DNA of 64,000 nt from Chitinophagales bacterium (GCA_947452995.1 CANGEV010000003.1:62001-126000); one strand, 5' to 3'. Shown: positions 37,417 to 47,976, counted from the first letter of the stretch. The notes: generated from the sequence alone by a model not told the origin. Program-made: numbers and translations.

Positions 37417-38673
37417 ATGAACCACGTTAATCTTATCGAGTCGTTCTCAGAGTTTAAAGAGTTCAAAAACATCGATCGCCCAACCTTGATGCGCGTACTC
37501 GAAGATGTATTCAAAACTCTTTGTCGTAAGAAATTCGGAACAGACGAAAATATCGATGTGATCGTTAATACAGAGAAAGGTGACCTTGAAATTTGGCGTC
37601 GCCGTATGATTGTGGAAGATGGTCAAGTTGAAGACCCGAATCTACAAATCGAACTTACAGAAGCCTTGACTATCGAGCCTGACTTCCAAGTAGGAGATGA
37701 GACGTATGAAGAAATCAAAATGGAAGATTTTGGTCGTCGCGCTGTTTTAACGGCTCGTCAGACTTTAGTTTCGCGTGTAGCAGAATTAGAGAAAGATGAA
37801 ATCTACAAGAAATATAAAGATCGTGTTGGTGAAATATTGAGTGCTGAAGTTTACCAAGTTTGGAAGCGTGAAATTCTTTGTTTGGATGATGATGGTAACG
37901 AATTAATCCTTCCAAAGAACGAGCAAATTCCTGCTGATACTTATAAAAAAGGTGATTCATTACGTGCTGTTGTTAAGAAAGTTGACTTGCGCAACAACAA
38001 CCCATTGATCATCTTGTCTCGTACAGAACCTACTTTCCTAGCTAAATTGCTAGAGTTGGAAGTTCCGGAAATCTTCGATGGCATCATTACCATTAAGAAA
38101 ATTGTTCGTGAGCCAGGTGAACGTGCAAAAGTAGCGGTAGAATCCTTCGACGATCGTATCGATCCAGTAGGAGCCTGCGTAGGTATGAAAGGAAGTCGTA
38201 TTCATGGCATTGTACGTGAATTACGCAATGAAAATATTGACGTTATCAATTGGAGTACAAATATTCAATTGATGATTCAACGTTCATTAACGCCAGCAAA
38301 AATCACTTCAATTGAAATGAATACTGCTGGTGACCATTCAAAAGTATTTTTACGCCCTGAAGAAGTTTCTAAGGCAATTGGTCGTGGAGGTGTTAACATC
38401 AAATTGGCTAGCCGCATGGTTGGTTGTGAGATTGATGTCTTCCGTGACAATGAAGAGGCAACTGAAGGTGATGAAGATTTCGATATCGAATTGCAAGAAT
38501 TTGCAGATGAAATCGATCAGTGGATTATTGATGCCTTAAAAGGTATCGGTTGCGATACAGCGAAAGACGTTCTTACTTTAGATGAAGAAGAATTGGCTCG
38601 TCGTGCCGACCTAGAGGAGGAAACCATTAAAGAAGTGGTAAGAATCCTTAAAACAGAATTCGAGAAAGGATAA
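37417..38673 (+). CDS. nusA: Transcription elongation/termination factor NusA
   Basis: A 418-residue RNA-polymerase-binding factor. Domains: N-terminal RNAP-binding domain (about 1-130), S1 domain (about 135-205: DRVGEILSAEVYQVWKREILCL), KH1 (about 230-300: RTEPTFLAKLLELEVPEIFDGII...GERAKVAVESFDDRIDPVGACVGMKGSRI), KH2 (about 310-370: VFLRPEEVSKAIGRGGVNIKLASRMVG) and a short acidic C-terminus with one helix-hairpin-like repeat. NusA promotes pausing and hairpin-dependent termination, so it could act on the hairpin in its own operon leader. ATG start; infB follows after 53 bases. Confidence 0.96.
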   Translation: MNHVNLIESFSEFKEFKNIDRPTLMRVLEDVFKTLCRKKFGTDENIDVIVNTEKGDLEIWRRRMIVEDGQVEDPNLQIELTEALTIEPDFQVGDETYEEIKMEDFGRRAVLTARQTLVSRVAELEKDEIYKKYKDRVGEILSAEVYQVWKREILCLDDDGNELILPKNEQIPADTYKKGDSLRAVVKKVDLRNNNPLIILSRTEPTFLAKLLELEVPEIFDGIITIKKIVREPGERAKVAVESFDDRIDPVGACVGMKGSRIHGIVRELRNENIDVINWSTNIQLMIQRSLTPAKITSIEMNTAGDHSKVFLRPEEVSKAIGRGGVNIKLASRMVGCEIDVFRDNEEATEGDEDFDIELQEFADEIDQWIIDALKGIGCDTAKDVLTLDEEELARRADLEEETIKEVVRILKTEFEKG

Positions 38674-38726
38674 AAAAGTGAACACTTATTGATTTTTCCT
38701 TTTTCAAAACAAACCAAAACAAAACA

Positions 38727-41687
38727 ATGTCAGATCAACCCGCAAAAATATTTCGATTAGCCGCCGTTGCCAAAGAGCTGAACGTGGGTCGCGAGCACCT
38801 GGTGGAAACCTTGAATAAAAAAGGTTTCAAAGTAGATAATAATCCGAATGGCAAGTTGACGGAGGACATGTACCTTGTATTAATGAAGGAATACAATGCG
38901 GATGCTGCAGCTAAAATGGAGGCAGCCACCGTTAAATTGGAAAAACCTCATCCGGTTATTTTGGAAACAAAGAAGGAAGAAGCATTCATTTCTCATCGTA
39001 AAAAGGAGGAAGACCAACCTGAAATTGTAATCAAAGGTAAGATCAACCCAATTGCAAAAGCGAAGCCAGAAGGAAAGAAAATAGTTGACGAAGTTCCTGT
39101 TGTTATAGAAACTCCTGCTCCGGTAGAGGCTGAAACCCCAATAGAAGCTCCTGAAGCAAAGCCGACTAAAGTAAAGAAAACAGCAAAGTCAGAACCAGAG
39201 GTACCTGTTGAACCTAAGGCTGAAGAAATTGTTGTTACACCTGTAGAAGCACCTATTAAAGAAAAGGAGGTTGAAAAAATAGAACGTAAAAAGGTAACGC
39301 TAGAAGGTCCTAAAGTTGTCGGGAAGCTACCTTCGAAAGAAGAAGTTGAAGAAGAAGCTAAAGCAAAAAAAGCTGCAGCGGCCAAAGCTAAAGCTGCAGA
39401 ACCAATGCAGCCGGAAGTAATTAAGGCTGGCATTCAAGAGATGCAATTTGCACAGCCCACTAATTCTAGTGTGGAACCTGAGAAAATTGAGACCAAACGA
39501 GCTGTATTAAGCGGACCAACCGTTGTAAACAAGATTGATTTATCTCAATTCAATACGCCTAAGCCTGCGGATAAGCCTAGTGATAATAAATCTGGCAATA
39601 ACGCAGACAACAAACGTAAACGTATTCAAGCCAAACCTAATGAACGTTTTAAGCCTACTTATGGTAATCAAGGTGGTGGCGGAGGCAATCGTCCTGGTGG
39701 CGGCGGTGGCGGGAATCGTCCTGGTGGCGGTCCTAATGATCGAAACAGAAATCATAACAACAATAGAAGAGGTGAAGCTGCTCCTCCTCCAACGGAGCAA
39801 GAGATCCAAGAACAAATTAGAAAGACATTAGCTGAATTACGTGCTGGGTCTCAAAAAAGTAACAAGTCGAAATACCGTCGTGAAAAGCGTCAAGCACATG
39901 CTGACGAAGCGGCAGAAACAAACGCAAATCAAGATAGTAGCATATTGCATGTAACAGAATTTATCTCTGTTAGCGAATTGGCGTCTTTGATGAACAAATC
40001 AGCAATTGATATCATCAGAGCGTGTATGTCTTTAGGTATTATCGTTTCTATCAACCAACGTTTAGATGCGGAAATCATCGAAGTAGTTGCTGGAGAATTC
40101 GGCTTCAAAGCAACATTCGTAAAAGCGGATGAAGATTTAATTGAAGAAGATGAAATAGATGCTCCAGAGGATTTATTACCGCGCGCTCCGATTGTTACTA
40201 TCATGGGTCACGTCGATCACGGTAAGACTTCCCTACTCGATTATATACGTCGTGAGAATGTGGTTGCTGGTGAAGCCGGTGGTATCACCCAACATATTGG
40301 TGCTTATGAAGTGACTTTACCAAACGGAAAAGAAATCACCTTCTTAGATACTCCTGGTCACGAAGCCTTTACTGCGATGCGTGCACGTGGTGCGAAAGTG
40401 ACGGACGTTGCTGTTATCGTAGTTTCAGCTGACGACTCTGTCATGCCGCAAACAAAAGAAGCAATTTCACACGCACAAGCCGCAAACGTACCTATCATCT
40501 TCGCTATCAATAAAATTGATAAAGATGGCGCTAACCCAGAAAAAATCAAGGAGCAATTAGCAGGTATGAACTTATTAGTAGAAGATTGGGGTGGTAAAAT
40601 TCAATCCCAAGAAATCTCTGCTAAGAAGGGTTTAAACGTAGATAAACTTCTTGAAAAAATATTATTAGAAGCGGAAATGCTTGATTTGAAAACGAATCCT
40701 AATAAAGGAGCTATCGGATCAATCATTGAAGCAACTTTGGACAAAGGACGTGGCTATGTAGCAACGGTACTCGTTCAAGAAGGCACCTTGGAAATTGGTG
40801 ACGTAATTGTTGCAGGGGCACAGTTTGGTCGTGTAAAAGCGATGTTTAACGAACGTGGTCAAAAGAAAACAACAGCAGGACCTTCTACTCCAGTTCAAAT
40901 TTTGGGCTTAGATGGAGCGCCACAAGCAGGTGAAAAATTCCGTGCTTATGACGACGAACAAGAAGCGAAAGAGGTTGCAACAAAACGTCAACAAATTGTT
41001 CGTGAGCAAGGATATCGTACGAAGAAACATATCACATTGGATGAAATTGGTCGCCGTCTTGCATTAGGCAACTTCAAACAGTTAAACATCTTGGTGAAAG
41101 CCGACGTGGATGGATCTGTAGAAGCCTTAAGTGATTCGTTAATCAAGTTGTCTAACGAAGAGATTCAAGTGAATGTTGTATTGAAGGCTGTTGGTCAGAT
41201 TTCAGAAAGTGATATCTTATTGGCTTCGGCATCAGATGCGATTGTGATTGGCTTTAATGTTCGTCCGAGCTTGCAAGCACGTAAATTGGCAGAACAAGAG
41301 AATATCGAAGTTAAGCAATACTCTATTATCTACGACGCGATCGAAGAATTGAAAGCAGCGATCGAAGGTATGATGGTTCCTAAAACGGAAGAGAAAATTG
41401 TCGCTAATATCGAAATTCGCGAAGTATTCAAGATTACGAAAGTTGGTAACGTAGCAGGTTGTTATGTTATAGACGGTAAGATGAACAGAAATGCAAAAAT
41501 TCGTATAATCCGTGATGGTATCGTGATCTATGGAGGCGAATTAGCGGCCTTAAAACGTTTCAAAGATGACGTTAAGGAAGTTTCTGCCGGTATGGAATGC
41601 GGTTTGAGTATCAAGAATTACAACGACATTAAAGTAGGCGATATCGTAGAAGCTTACGAAGATGTAGAAGTAAAAAAGAAAATTTAA
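38727..41687 (+). CDS. infB: Translation initiation factor IF-2
   Basis: A 986-residue GTPase that delivers initiator tRNA to the 30S subunit. The IF2-N region ([28 protein letters not shown]) opens the protein, followed by a long Lys/Glu/Ala/Pro-rich linker and a Gly/Arg/Asn-rich low-complexity tract (about 310-355). The G domain has GHVDHGKTS (about 493-501), DTPGHEAF and NKIDK; domains II, III and C2 complete the protein, ending [13 protein letters not shown]. The linker is long compared with many bacteria. Last gene of the operon; a strong terminator follows 18 bases after the stop. Confidence 0.97.
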   Translation: MSDQPAKIFRLAAVAKELNVGREHLVETLNKKGFKVDNNPNGKLTEDMYLVLMKEYNADAAAKMEAATVKLEKPHPVILETKKEEAFISHRKKEEDQPEIVIKGKINPIAKAKPEGKKIVDEVPVVIETPAPVEAETPIEAPEAKPTKVKKTAKSEPEVPVEPKAEEIVVTPVEAPIKEKEVEKIERKKVTLEGPKVVGKLPSKEEVEEEAKAKKAAAAKAKAAEPMQPEVIKAGIQEMQFAQPTNSSVEPEKIETKRAVLSGPTVVNKIDLSQFNTPKPADKPSDNKSGNNADNKRKRIQAKPNERFKPTYGNQGGGGGNRPGGGGGGNRPGGGPNDRNRNHNNNRRGEAAPPPTEQEIQEQIRKTLAELRAGSQKSNKSKYRREKRQAHADEAAETNANQDSSILHVTEFISVSELASLMNKSAIDIIRACMSLGIIVSINQRLDAEIIEVVAGEFGFKATFVKADEDLIEEDEIDAPEDLLPRAPIVTIMGHVDHGKTSLLDYIRRENVVAGEAGGITQHIGAYEVTLPNGKEITFLDTPGHEAFTAMRARGAKVTDVAVIVVSADDSVMPQTKEAISHAQAANVPIIFAINKIDKDGANPEKIKEQLAGMNLLVEDWGGKIQSQEISAKKGLNVDKLLEKILLEAEMLDLKTNPNKGAIGSIIEATLDKGRGYVATVLVQEGTLEIGDVIVAGAQFGRVKAMFNERGQKKTTAGPSTPVQILGLDGAPQAGEKFRAYDDEQEAKEVATKRQQIVREQGYRTKKHITLDEIGRRLALGNFKQLNILVKADVDGSVEALSDSLIKLSNEEIQVNVVLKAVGQISESDILLASASDAIVIGFNVRPSLQARKLAEQENIEVKQYSIIYDAIEELKAAIEGMMVPKTEEKIVANIEIREVFKITKVGNVAGCYVIDGKMNRNAKIRIIRDGIVIYGGELAALKRFKDDVKEVSAGMECGLSIKNYNDIKVGDIVEAYEDVEVKKKI

Positions 41688-41705
41688 TTTAACCTAAACA
41701 CAATA

Positions 41706-41755
41706 AAAACCCGACATGCCTCGTTATTAGTACGATATGTCGGGTTTTATTTTTT
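41706..41755 (+). terminator. Intrinsic terminator after infB
   Basis: A perfect 12-base-pair stem, AAAACCCGACAT (41706-41717) with ATGTCGGGTTTT (41737-41748), and a T-rich tail to 41755. The loop has an extra CGT/ACG pairing. It ends 4 bases before the cdsA start codon, so cdsA must rely on read-through or on a promoter overlapping this structure. Confidence 0.88.
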
Positions 41756-41759
41756 AAGT

Positions 41760-42584
41760 ATGGGACAAAGAATCATCTGGGGCATCGTATATGGTGTAGT
41801 ACTTATCGGAACATTACTAAGTGGTAACGCAATCGCATTAGCGATTATGTTAGGTGCCATCGCTGTATTATGTCTGAATGAGTTTTTCGTTATGATGACA
41901 CAGGCTTTGCCAAGCTTTCAAAATAGACTTTCTTTTTATCAAAGTTGGGGCGTTTACGGAGGTGGGCTTGTCGTACTTCTGGGTTCTTTGACTTTTGCGG
42001 GACTTGTGTTTCCGATGTTTTTCTATGCAGCTTGTCTGCTATTGTATTTGCCGTTTTTTGCAGAACTGTTTGCCAAGGAAGGTGATCGCAATTTTTTAAA
42101 CATTGGGATATGGGGGGCTTCGTTATTGTATGTCGTGTTGCCGATGTTGGCAGCGAATGTCGTTGCGTATAGAAATGGGCATTTACAATGGCAAGGATTG
42201 ATGGGTCTGTTCATTCTAATATGGACAAATGACAGCATGCAGTACTTTACGGGCAGGGCAATTGGCAAACATCCTTTGTATGAGAGTGTATCGCCGAAGA
42301 AGACTATTGAAGGGGCAATCGGAGGTATTGTGTTTACTACGGCTGCAGGTTATTTATTATCGATTTATTGGCATTGCTTCGACAGCAAACATTGGATGCT
42401 ACTAGCGGCTACGACAGCCATTTTCGGCATTCTTGGAGACCTGATTGAATCTGTGTTGAAAAGACAAATTGGAATAAAAGATAGCGGTAGGTTTTTACCA
42501 GGTCATGGTGGTGCACTAGACCGTTTCGATTCCCTTTTAATAGTAACGCCAATAGCTGCTTTACTATTACTCATTTGGCCTTAA
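41760..42584 (+). CDS. cdsA: Phosphatidate cytidylyltransferase
   Basis: A 274-residue inner-membrane enzyme making CDP-diacylglycerol from phosphatidate and CTP, the precursor of all phospholipids. About eight helices are visible. The family signature is clear at the C-terminus: YESVSPKKTIEGAIGGI (about 178-194) and ESVLKRQIGIKDSGRFLPGHGGALDRFDSLL (about 226-256). ATG start at 41760, directly after the infB terminator. TATTTTTT, 4 bases before the ATG, may serve as a -7 box. The ComF-type gene overlaps its end by 10 bases. Confidence 0.93.
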   Translation: MGQRIIWGIVYGVVLIGTLLSGNAIALAIMLGAIAVLCLNEFFVMMTQALPSFQNRLSFYQSWGVYGGGLVVLLGSLTFAGLVFPMFFYAACLLLYLPFFAELFAKEGDRNFLNIGIWGASLLYVVLPMLAANVVAYRNGHLQWQGLMGLFILIWTNDSMQYFTGRAIGKHPLYESVSPKKTIEGAIGGIVFTTAAGYLLSIYWHCFDSKHWMLLAATTAIFGILGDLIESVLKRQIGIKDSGRFLPGHGGALDRFDSLLIVTPIAALLLLIWP

Positions 42585-43279
42585 TCAATTTATTAAACAC
42601 CTATAGTGCGGAACTGCTGCATTGGATATACCCTGTTTATTGTCCTTGCTGTGAAAGAAGTGTTTCAGGTAATCGTAAAGGTATATGCCATACCTGTTTA
42701 CAACGATTGCCATTAACCCCCTATCATCAAGAAGGCAATAACCCAATATTAGAAAGACTTTACGGAAGGATTCCACTAGCACATGGGATGTCAATGCTTC
42801 GTTATGAAAAGTCCGGTATGGCACAACAATTAATTCACGCCTTAAAATATGAGAAACGGCCAGAGATCGGAGAAGCGCTTGGAGAACTATACGGAAAGCG
42901 ATTACTTAAAGATTTTGGACAAATAAATTATACTTCCATTATCCCTGTCCCCTTACACACGAAAAAGCGACATAAACGCGGTTATAATCAAAGTGAAGAG
43001 TTTGCAAAAGGCTTATCAGCGAGTTTGCAAATCCCTGTTTATGATAAAATCCTACTCCGTAATAGAAATGCGTCTACGCAAACAGCACTCAGTCGCGAAG
43101 CCCGATGGAATAATGTCGCAATGGATTACGAACTGCGTAACGAAGCCATATTAAGCAATCAACATATACTACTCGTGGATGATGTACTCACGACAGGAGC
43201 CACACTCGAAGCTTGTGGACGTATATTATTAAGCATACCACACATTACCTTGAGTGTTGCAACAATTGCTATTGCTTAA
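42575..43279 (+). CDS. ComF-family phosphoribosyltransferase
   Basis: A 234-residue protein of the ComF family: an N-terminal zinc-binding region with C23/C26 and C38/C41 (CPCC...CHTC), then a type I phosphoribosyltransferase domain with SIIPVPLHTKKRHKRGYNQSEEFAKGL and the PRPP motif ILLVDDVLTTGATLEACG near the C-terminus. ComF proteins take part in DNA uptake in competent bacteria and in DNA repair or metabolism elsewhere; the true role here is unknown. The start is a TTG inside the end of cdsA, since no ATG occurs before the zinc motif, so translation is probably coupled to cdsA. Confidence 0.87.
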   Translation: MALINLLNTYSAELLHWIYPVYCPCCERSVSGNRKGICHTCLQRLPLTPYHQEGNNPILERLYGRIPLAHGMSMLRYEKSGMAQQLIHALKYEKRPEIGEALGELYGKRLLKDFGQINYTSIIPVPLHTKKRHKRGYNQSEEFAKGLSASLQIPVYDKILLRNRNASTQTALSREARWNNVAMDYELRNEAILSNQHILLVDDVLTTGATLEACGRILLSIPHITLSVATIAIA

Positions 43280-46039
43280 TTATTTCAAATTATTTAGCAC
43301 TTGCATAAGATCTGCATCCGTTTTATAACGTACCTCGCGTGGCTTGCTACCTTGCGAAGGCCCTACAATTCCTGCTGCTTCTAATTGATCCATGATACGT
43401 CCTGCGCGATTATAGCCTAGCTTTAATTTACGTTGAATCATGGAAGTACTACCTTGTTGCGTTGCCACAATAATTTTAGCCGCTTCCTCAAAGTACTCAT
43501 CACGCTCATCGCCTAACTCAATATCCCCAATTTCTTTATCATTAGGATCAATATATTCTGGTAACAAATGCGCAGTTCCATAACCTTGCTGTTCTGAAAT
43601 ATGCTCTACGATTGCTTCAATTTCAGGGGTATCACAGAAAGCACATTGCACACGCAATAACTCGCCACCATACGATAACAACATATCCCCTTTACCAATT
43701 AATTGCTCAGCGCCTCCGGTATCAAGGATGGTGCGTGAATCAATCTTCGATGAAACCTTAAACGCAATACGCGCTGGGAAGTTGGCCTTAATCGTACCTG
43801 TGATAATATTTACCGAAGGACGTTGTGTGGCGATAATCAAGTGAATACCGACAGCACGCGCGAGCTGGGCAATACGCGCGATTGGCATTTCAACTTCTTT
43901 GCCGGCAGTCATAATCAAATCGGCAAACTCATCTATTACCACAACAATATAAGGCAAGTATTCATGTCCGCGCATCGGATTTAATTTGCGAGCAGTGAAC
44001 TTGCGATTATACTCGATAATATTTTTACAAATGGCGTCCTTCAACAAATCATAACGACGATCCATTTCTATACACAGCGAGTTGAGTGTAGCAACAACCT
44101 TCTTCGTGTCGGTAATGATTGGCTCTTCTTCGTTCGGCAGTTTTGCCAAGAAATGCTTTTCAATCACTTTATAAATACTCAACTCGACCTTTTTAGGATC
44201 AACCATCACAAACTTCAATTGGGAAGGATGTTTTTTGTATAACAATGAAACCAAAAGAGCATTCAAACCAACTGACTTACCTTGCCCTGTGGCACCTGCC
44301 ATCAACAAGTGCGGCATTTTGGCGAGGTCGACCACAATATTTTCGTTCGCGATATTTTTACCAATGGCAACAGGTAATTCCATACTTGCGTTGACAAACT
44401 TCTCGCTCGCAAGCAAAGAACGCATGCCTACGATTTCCTTTTTAATGTTAGGGACTTCGATACCAATTGTTCCTTTACCAGGAATTGGTGCGATGATACG
44501 AATCCCTAATGCTGCCAATGAAAGCGCGATATCATCTTCTAAGTTTTTAATTTTAGAGATACGCACACCTGGCGCAGGTACAATTTCATAAAGCGTTACT
44601 GTTGGTCCGATCGTCGCTTTGATCTTATCGATGGAGATTCCGTAATTGGAAAGTGTATTGACGATTTGATTTTTGTTTTGTTCTAGCTCGTCTTTTGTAA
44701 CGGAGTTGCCTTCGTTCAAATACTCATTTAACAAATCAAGCGTAGGATATTTGTAATGCGACAAATCTTTGGTAGGATCATAATCATCCAAACTTCCGAC
44801 AGCGGTTACATCTAATGCTTTCTCCTCAATTTTTGGAATGACATCCATTTTCGGTCCTTCAGCAGGCTTTGTTTCCTCGACCGTAAATTCAGGTTCGGCA
44901 GAACGAGCTTCCTTGCTAGGAGCACTATAGGTAACGGTTTCAAAAGGATCTTCTTCCTCTTCTTCTTCTTCAAATTCTTCCTCAGTATCCTCAACAGGAT
45001 TATTCATAGCGGCAAGACTTTCAGCGATAAAGCTAACGGCAGCAGACTGTTCTGGCTTAGGACGTTCACTTACTTCGAAAGAGGTTGCTTCCGAATTATC
45101 AATCAACTCAGGTTGTTCAGTGCTTGCGGTGCTTAAAACGAATGCCTCTTCAGGTTTCGATTCTACAATTTCTATAGCTGGTTCAGGTGTTGCATCAACG
45201 GGCACACCTTGATAGGTGATCGTGGCACCATTATCTGGAGAATTGTTTACAACGGTGGTGCTTGCATAGGCTTCTTTCATCGCTTCTGCTTCGGCAGAGA
45301 AGGCATTATCAAAAACGACGGGCGCTTCCATTGCGGCGGCGGCGGCTTGCATGGCTGCATCGTGTGTGGCATTCCGTCGACGTTCTAGCCAATCGGTGAG
45401 CCATTCCATTTCGAAGCCAATATTGTATACAGCTACTAAATAAATGATCAGTCCAACGAATAAAAGTGCGCCTGTTCCAATCGCACCAACAAAACCAGTC
45501 AAGTAGGAACTAATCGCATCGCCCATAGCGCCACCCCATGCAAATCCGGCATGCGGTGTGACAAAGCTCAAAAGTGTGGTAAGCCAAAAGGTGGTTAAAA
45601 TGCCGAATTGAGTTAAAGACCAAGTAGGGAGTTTAAAATTTTTACGCATTAAATTGACGCCAAAGGCCATTAACACGATACTCCAAAAATACGCTGCAAC
45701 ACCTACCCCATCGTAGATACACCAATGTGCAATAAATGCGCCCCAGCTGCCAATGGTATTCGCATATTCAAGCTTGGCTACATTGAAAAACCCGCCTACA
45801 CTTGCGTTAAATACTTTATCCTGATCAAGTCGCCAGGTGAAGGAATATGAGCAGAAGGCGATGAAGGATAAAAACGAAAGAACAACGATGATTAAACCGC
45901 TGATGGTCTTCCAGCGCTGATCAGAAGCAATTTCTTTAGCTCCCATATCATCTTCCATTTTCGTTTCATTCAGTTGAAATCCTTTTGAATCCCCTGATTG
46001 CTTAGTAGCTTTTTTAGAAGTAGTGTCTTTTTTTGCCAT
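43280..46039 (-). CDS. ftsK: DNA translocase FtsK
   Basis: A 919-residue septal DNA pump. N-terminus: four or five membrane helices (about 45-200). Middle: a long acidic linker (about 240-430, with EEEFEEEEEEEDPFE). Then the alpha-beta motor with Walker A GATGQGKSVGLN (about 579-590) and Walker B YIVVVIDEFADLIM, and the C-terminal gamma winged helix SMIQRKLKLGYNRAGRIMDQLEAAGIVG, which reads orientation sequences on the chromosome. Family length. It acts in chromosome dimer resolution and segregation at division, together with topoisomerase IV encoded elsewhere in the window. Converges on the ComF-type gene. Confidence 0.95.
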   Translation of the reverse strand: MAKKDTTSKKATKQSGDSKGFQLNETKMEDDMGAKEIASDQRWKTISGLIIVVLSFLSFIAFCSYSFTWRLDQDKVFNASVGGFFNVAKLEYANTIGSWGAFIAHWCIYDGVGVAAYFWSIVLMAFGVNLMRKNFKLPTWSLTQFGILTTFWLTTLLSFVTPHAGFAWGGAMGDAISSYLTGFVGAIGTGALLFVGLIIYLVAVYNIGFEMEWLTDWLERRRNATHDAAMQAAAAAMEAPVVFDNAFSAEAEAMKEAYASTTVVNNSPDNGATITYQGVPVDATPEPAIEIVESKPEEAFVLSTASTEQPELIDNSEATSFEVSERPKPEQSAAVSFIAESLAAMNNPVEDTEEEFEEEEEEEDPFETVTYSAPSKEARSAEPEFTVEETKPAEGPKMDVIPKIEEKALDVTAVGSLDDYDPTKDLSHYKYPTLDLLNEYLNEGNSVTKDELEQNKNQIVNTLSNYGISIDKIKATIGPTVTLYEIVPAPGVRISKIKNLEDDIALSLAALGIRIIAPIPGKGTIGIEVPNIKKEIVGMRSLLASEKFVNASMELPVAIGKNIANENIVVDLAKMPHLLMAGATGQGKSVGLNALLVSLLYKKHPSQLKFVMVDPKKVELSIYKVIEKHFLAKLPNEEEPIITDTKKVVATLNSLCIEMDRRYDLLKDAICKNIIEYNRKFTARKLNPMRGHEYLPYIVVVIDEFADLIMTAGKEVEMPIARIAQLARAVGIHLIIATQRPSVNIITGTIKANFPARIAFKVSSKIDSRTILDTGGAEQLIGKGDMLLSYGGELLRVQCAFCDTPEIEAIVEHISEQQGYGTAHLLPEYIDPNDKEIGDIELGDERDEYFEEAAKIIVATQQGSTSMIQRKLKLGYNRAGRIMDQLEAAGIVGPSQGSKPREVRYKTDADLMQVLNNLK

Positions 46040-46153
46040 AGTAGTAAATACCCTAGCAAATTACGGAAGCGCGGCCAGCAAACTATCACGCGTTGTGAAC
46101 AGCTTCAAATGCTTAATGCTGAATTGTTTATTAAAAAGGACGGAAAAGGTGTT

Positions 46154-46319
46154 AATTAAGAATTATTAATAATTTACTATCGCCTTGTTTTAATACTTTT
46201 CTTACGCTTTTTTCGAGTTATAAGACTGGTTGAATTCGGTATAATAATCATGATTCAATATCGATTGCCACATCTTTCAGGACAAGACACAAGACATTCA
46301 TAATTCTAAATTCTTAATT
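46154..46319. repeat. AT-rich intergenic segment with short inverted repeats
   Basis: In the 281-base gap before ftsK, AATTAAGAATT (46154-46164) and its reverse complement AATTCTTAATT (46309-46319) flank a segment that also holds the palindrome AATTATTAATAATT (46161-46174). No open reading frame of note. Could be a degenerate miniature element or chance in AT-rich DNA. Confidence 0.25.
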
Positions 46320-46320
46320 C

Positions 46321-47064
46321 TTAAACCCCTTTCCCGAGTCGTGCGGCTTTCTCCATACGTAAAACAACTACGCCTAGGAGCCCTTCTTTAAAAATCTTTG
46401 TCGACATCTTAGAAACCCCTTTCTCACGATCTTTGAAGGTGATTGGGACTTCTTTGATGCGGGCACCATGTAAGAAAGATTTATATTTCATTTCTATTTG
46501 AAAAGCATATCCGATAAATCGAACACGATCCAAATTCAACTTTTCTAAGATCTCGCGACGATAGCAAATGAATCCTGCAGTTGGATCTTTTACAGGCATG
46601 CCTGTTATTAATCGAACATACAATGAGGCGCCATAACTTAACATAAGACGATTCATCGGCCAGTTTTGCACCTTACCACCTCTTGTATAACGACTACCAA
46701 CAGCAATATCAAAACCCTCTTCAACACATGTTCTTTCTAAATCTGGCAAGGAACTAGGAGGATGCGAAAAATCACAATCCATTTCAAAAATCAAATCATA
46801 ACCACGTTCCAAAGCCCACTTAAAACCGGCTATGTAAGCCGTTCCTAAGCCTGATTTCGCCTTCCGTTCCATTAAGTGAATTCTTCCCGACGACTGCACT
46901 TGCATTGCCTTCACTAAATCGGCGGTACCATCCGGAGAACCATCGTCGATTACTAAAATCTCGTAATGCGAAGCAATGTCTAATACAGCAGGAATCAAAC
47001 TTCCAACGTTTTCACTCTCGTTGTAAGTTGGGACAATGATAATAGTCTTGGGAGGCGTCTGCAT
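46321..47064 (-). CDS. Polyprenol-phosphate mannosyltransferase-like GT2 enzyme
   Basis: A 247-residue glycosyltransferase of family 2 resembling dolichol- or polyprenol-phosphate mannose synthase, which moves a sugar from a nucleotide donor to a lipid phosphate on the inner face of the membrane. Motifs: IIIVPTYNESENV at the start, IDDGSPDGTADLV, the metal-binding DCD in FEMDCDFSHPP, SRYTRGGKVQNWP, DPTAGFICYRR and the KEVPITFKDREKGVSKM stretch. No C-terminal membrane helices, as in soluble members. It starts at an ATG sharing bases (TAATG) with the stop of the exonuclease gene upstream, so translation is coupled. Confidence 0.88.
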   Translation of the reverse strand: MQTPPKTIIIVPTYNESENVGSLIPAVLDIASHYEILVIDDGSPDGTADLVKAMQVQSSGRIHLMERKAKSGLGTAYIAGFKWALERGYDLIFEMDCDFSHPPSSLPDLERTCVEEGFDIAVGSRYTRGGKVQNWPMNRLMLSYGASLYVRLITGMPVKDPTAGFICYRREILEKLNLDRVRFIGYAFQIEMKYKSFLHGARIKEVPITFKDREKGVSKMSTKIFKEGLLGVVVLRMEKAARLGKGV

Positions 47065-47951
47065 TATCCTATCATTTTATCTTTAAGCTCTTTCAACTTT
47101 GACTTTGAATGTAAAGGAAAATCGGCCTCCATAAACCATTTATAATAGCCTGGATCTTTCCGTAAAACCTCTTCTACTGGCATATCCTTGTACTTCCCAA
47201 AATTAAAACAAGCCTTTCCATAGCGTTCAACAAAACGGCGCGCCATATCGATTATCTTACCTGAATTATCTTCACTGTATTTAGCCAAGAAAGAAACATC
47301 ATTTTGCAATTCACTATAACGTCCTAATTGCGCTAATAGTACTTCATAGGTCGCTTCAATATCAGCCATTGCGCTATGCGCATTCTCCAATTTCTTGCCG
47401 CAATAAAATAAATAAGCTGCCTCCAAGGTACGACGTTCCATTTTATGAAAAATACGTTGTACATCAACACATAATCTTGTTTCAATACGTATATCAATTC
47501 CACAACGTAATAGTTCCTCAACTAACATAGGAACATCAAACTTATTACTATTAAAACCTCCGAAATCGCAGTCTTCTAAAAAGGCATTTACTTCCATGGC
47601 AATCGCTGCGAATAAAGGTTTATCCTTCACTGCATCATCGGTAAAGCCGTGTACCGCAGAAGATTCAGCCGGTATAGGCATTCCAGGATTACATACCTGA
47701 TGATATTTTTCTACTTCACCAGATTGTAAAACTTTAATTATTGCAATTTCAATAATACGATCCTTGGCTACATCGACACCTGTTGTTTCAAGATCAAAAA
47801 AAGCTAATGGTCGTTGTAATTGCAATGCACTCACGGAAGTAGGTTTTAAAGGATTGGAGTCGTATGTACGCACTAAATCTTTTATTTTTTCACGCTTAGA
47901 TCGTTTGCGATCAACTTTTAAAGGTTCCCCAAATAAATCTAAGCCTGACAC
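47064..47951 (-). CDS. DnaQ-like 3'-5' exonuclease
   Basis: A 295-residue DEDDh exonuclease related to the epsilon subunit of DNA polymerase III and to ExoX. Exo I is FFDLETTGVD (D53, E55); Exo III is HSAMADIEAT near 190-199. The C-terminal domain (FNFGKYKDMPVEEVLRKDPGYYKWFMEADFP) is the ExoX-like extension seen in Bacteroidota homologues. The start is a GTG at 47951, since no ATG lies between it and the promoter box. Role is probably DNA repair or proofreading. Coupled by TAATG overlap to the glycosyltransferase gene. Confidence 0.88.
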   Translation of the reverse strand: MSGLDLFGEPLKVDRKRSKREKIKDLVRTYDSNPLKPTSVSALQLQRPLAFFDLETTGVDVAKDRIIEIAIIKVLQSGEVEKYHQVCNPGMPIPAESSAVHGFTDDAVKDKPLFAAIAMEVNAFLEDCDFGGFNSNKFDVPMLVEELLRCGIDIRIETRLCVDVQRIFHKMERRTLEAAYLFYCGKKLENAHSAMADIEATYEVLLAQLGRYSELQNDVSFLAKYSEDNSGKIIDMARRFVERYGKACFNFGKYKDMPVEEVLRKDPGYYKWFMEADFPLHSKSKLKELKDKMIG

Positions 47952-47968
47952 AATAATAGTTTAGAATT

Positions 47969-47976
47969 CAAATATA
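47969..47976 (-). promoter_or_regulatory. TATATTTG box before the exonuclease gene
   Basis: On the minus strand TATATTTG matches TAnnTTTG and lies 17 bases before the GTG at 47951. The TTTG element upstream is not obvious. Confidence 0.4.

Noticed and set aside
39540-39815. Long open frames antisense to infB
   Set aside because: Shadow of the Gly/Pro-rich linker: repetitive composition, no family motif, no promoter.
43280-46039. Glu-rich run in FtsK (EEEFEEEEEEED) as a special domain
   Set aside because: Acidic linkers of this kind are common in FtsK between the membrane part and the motor.
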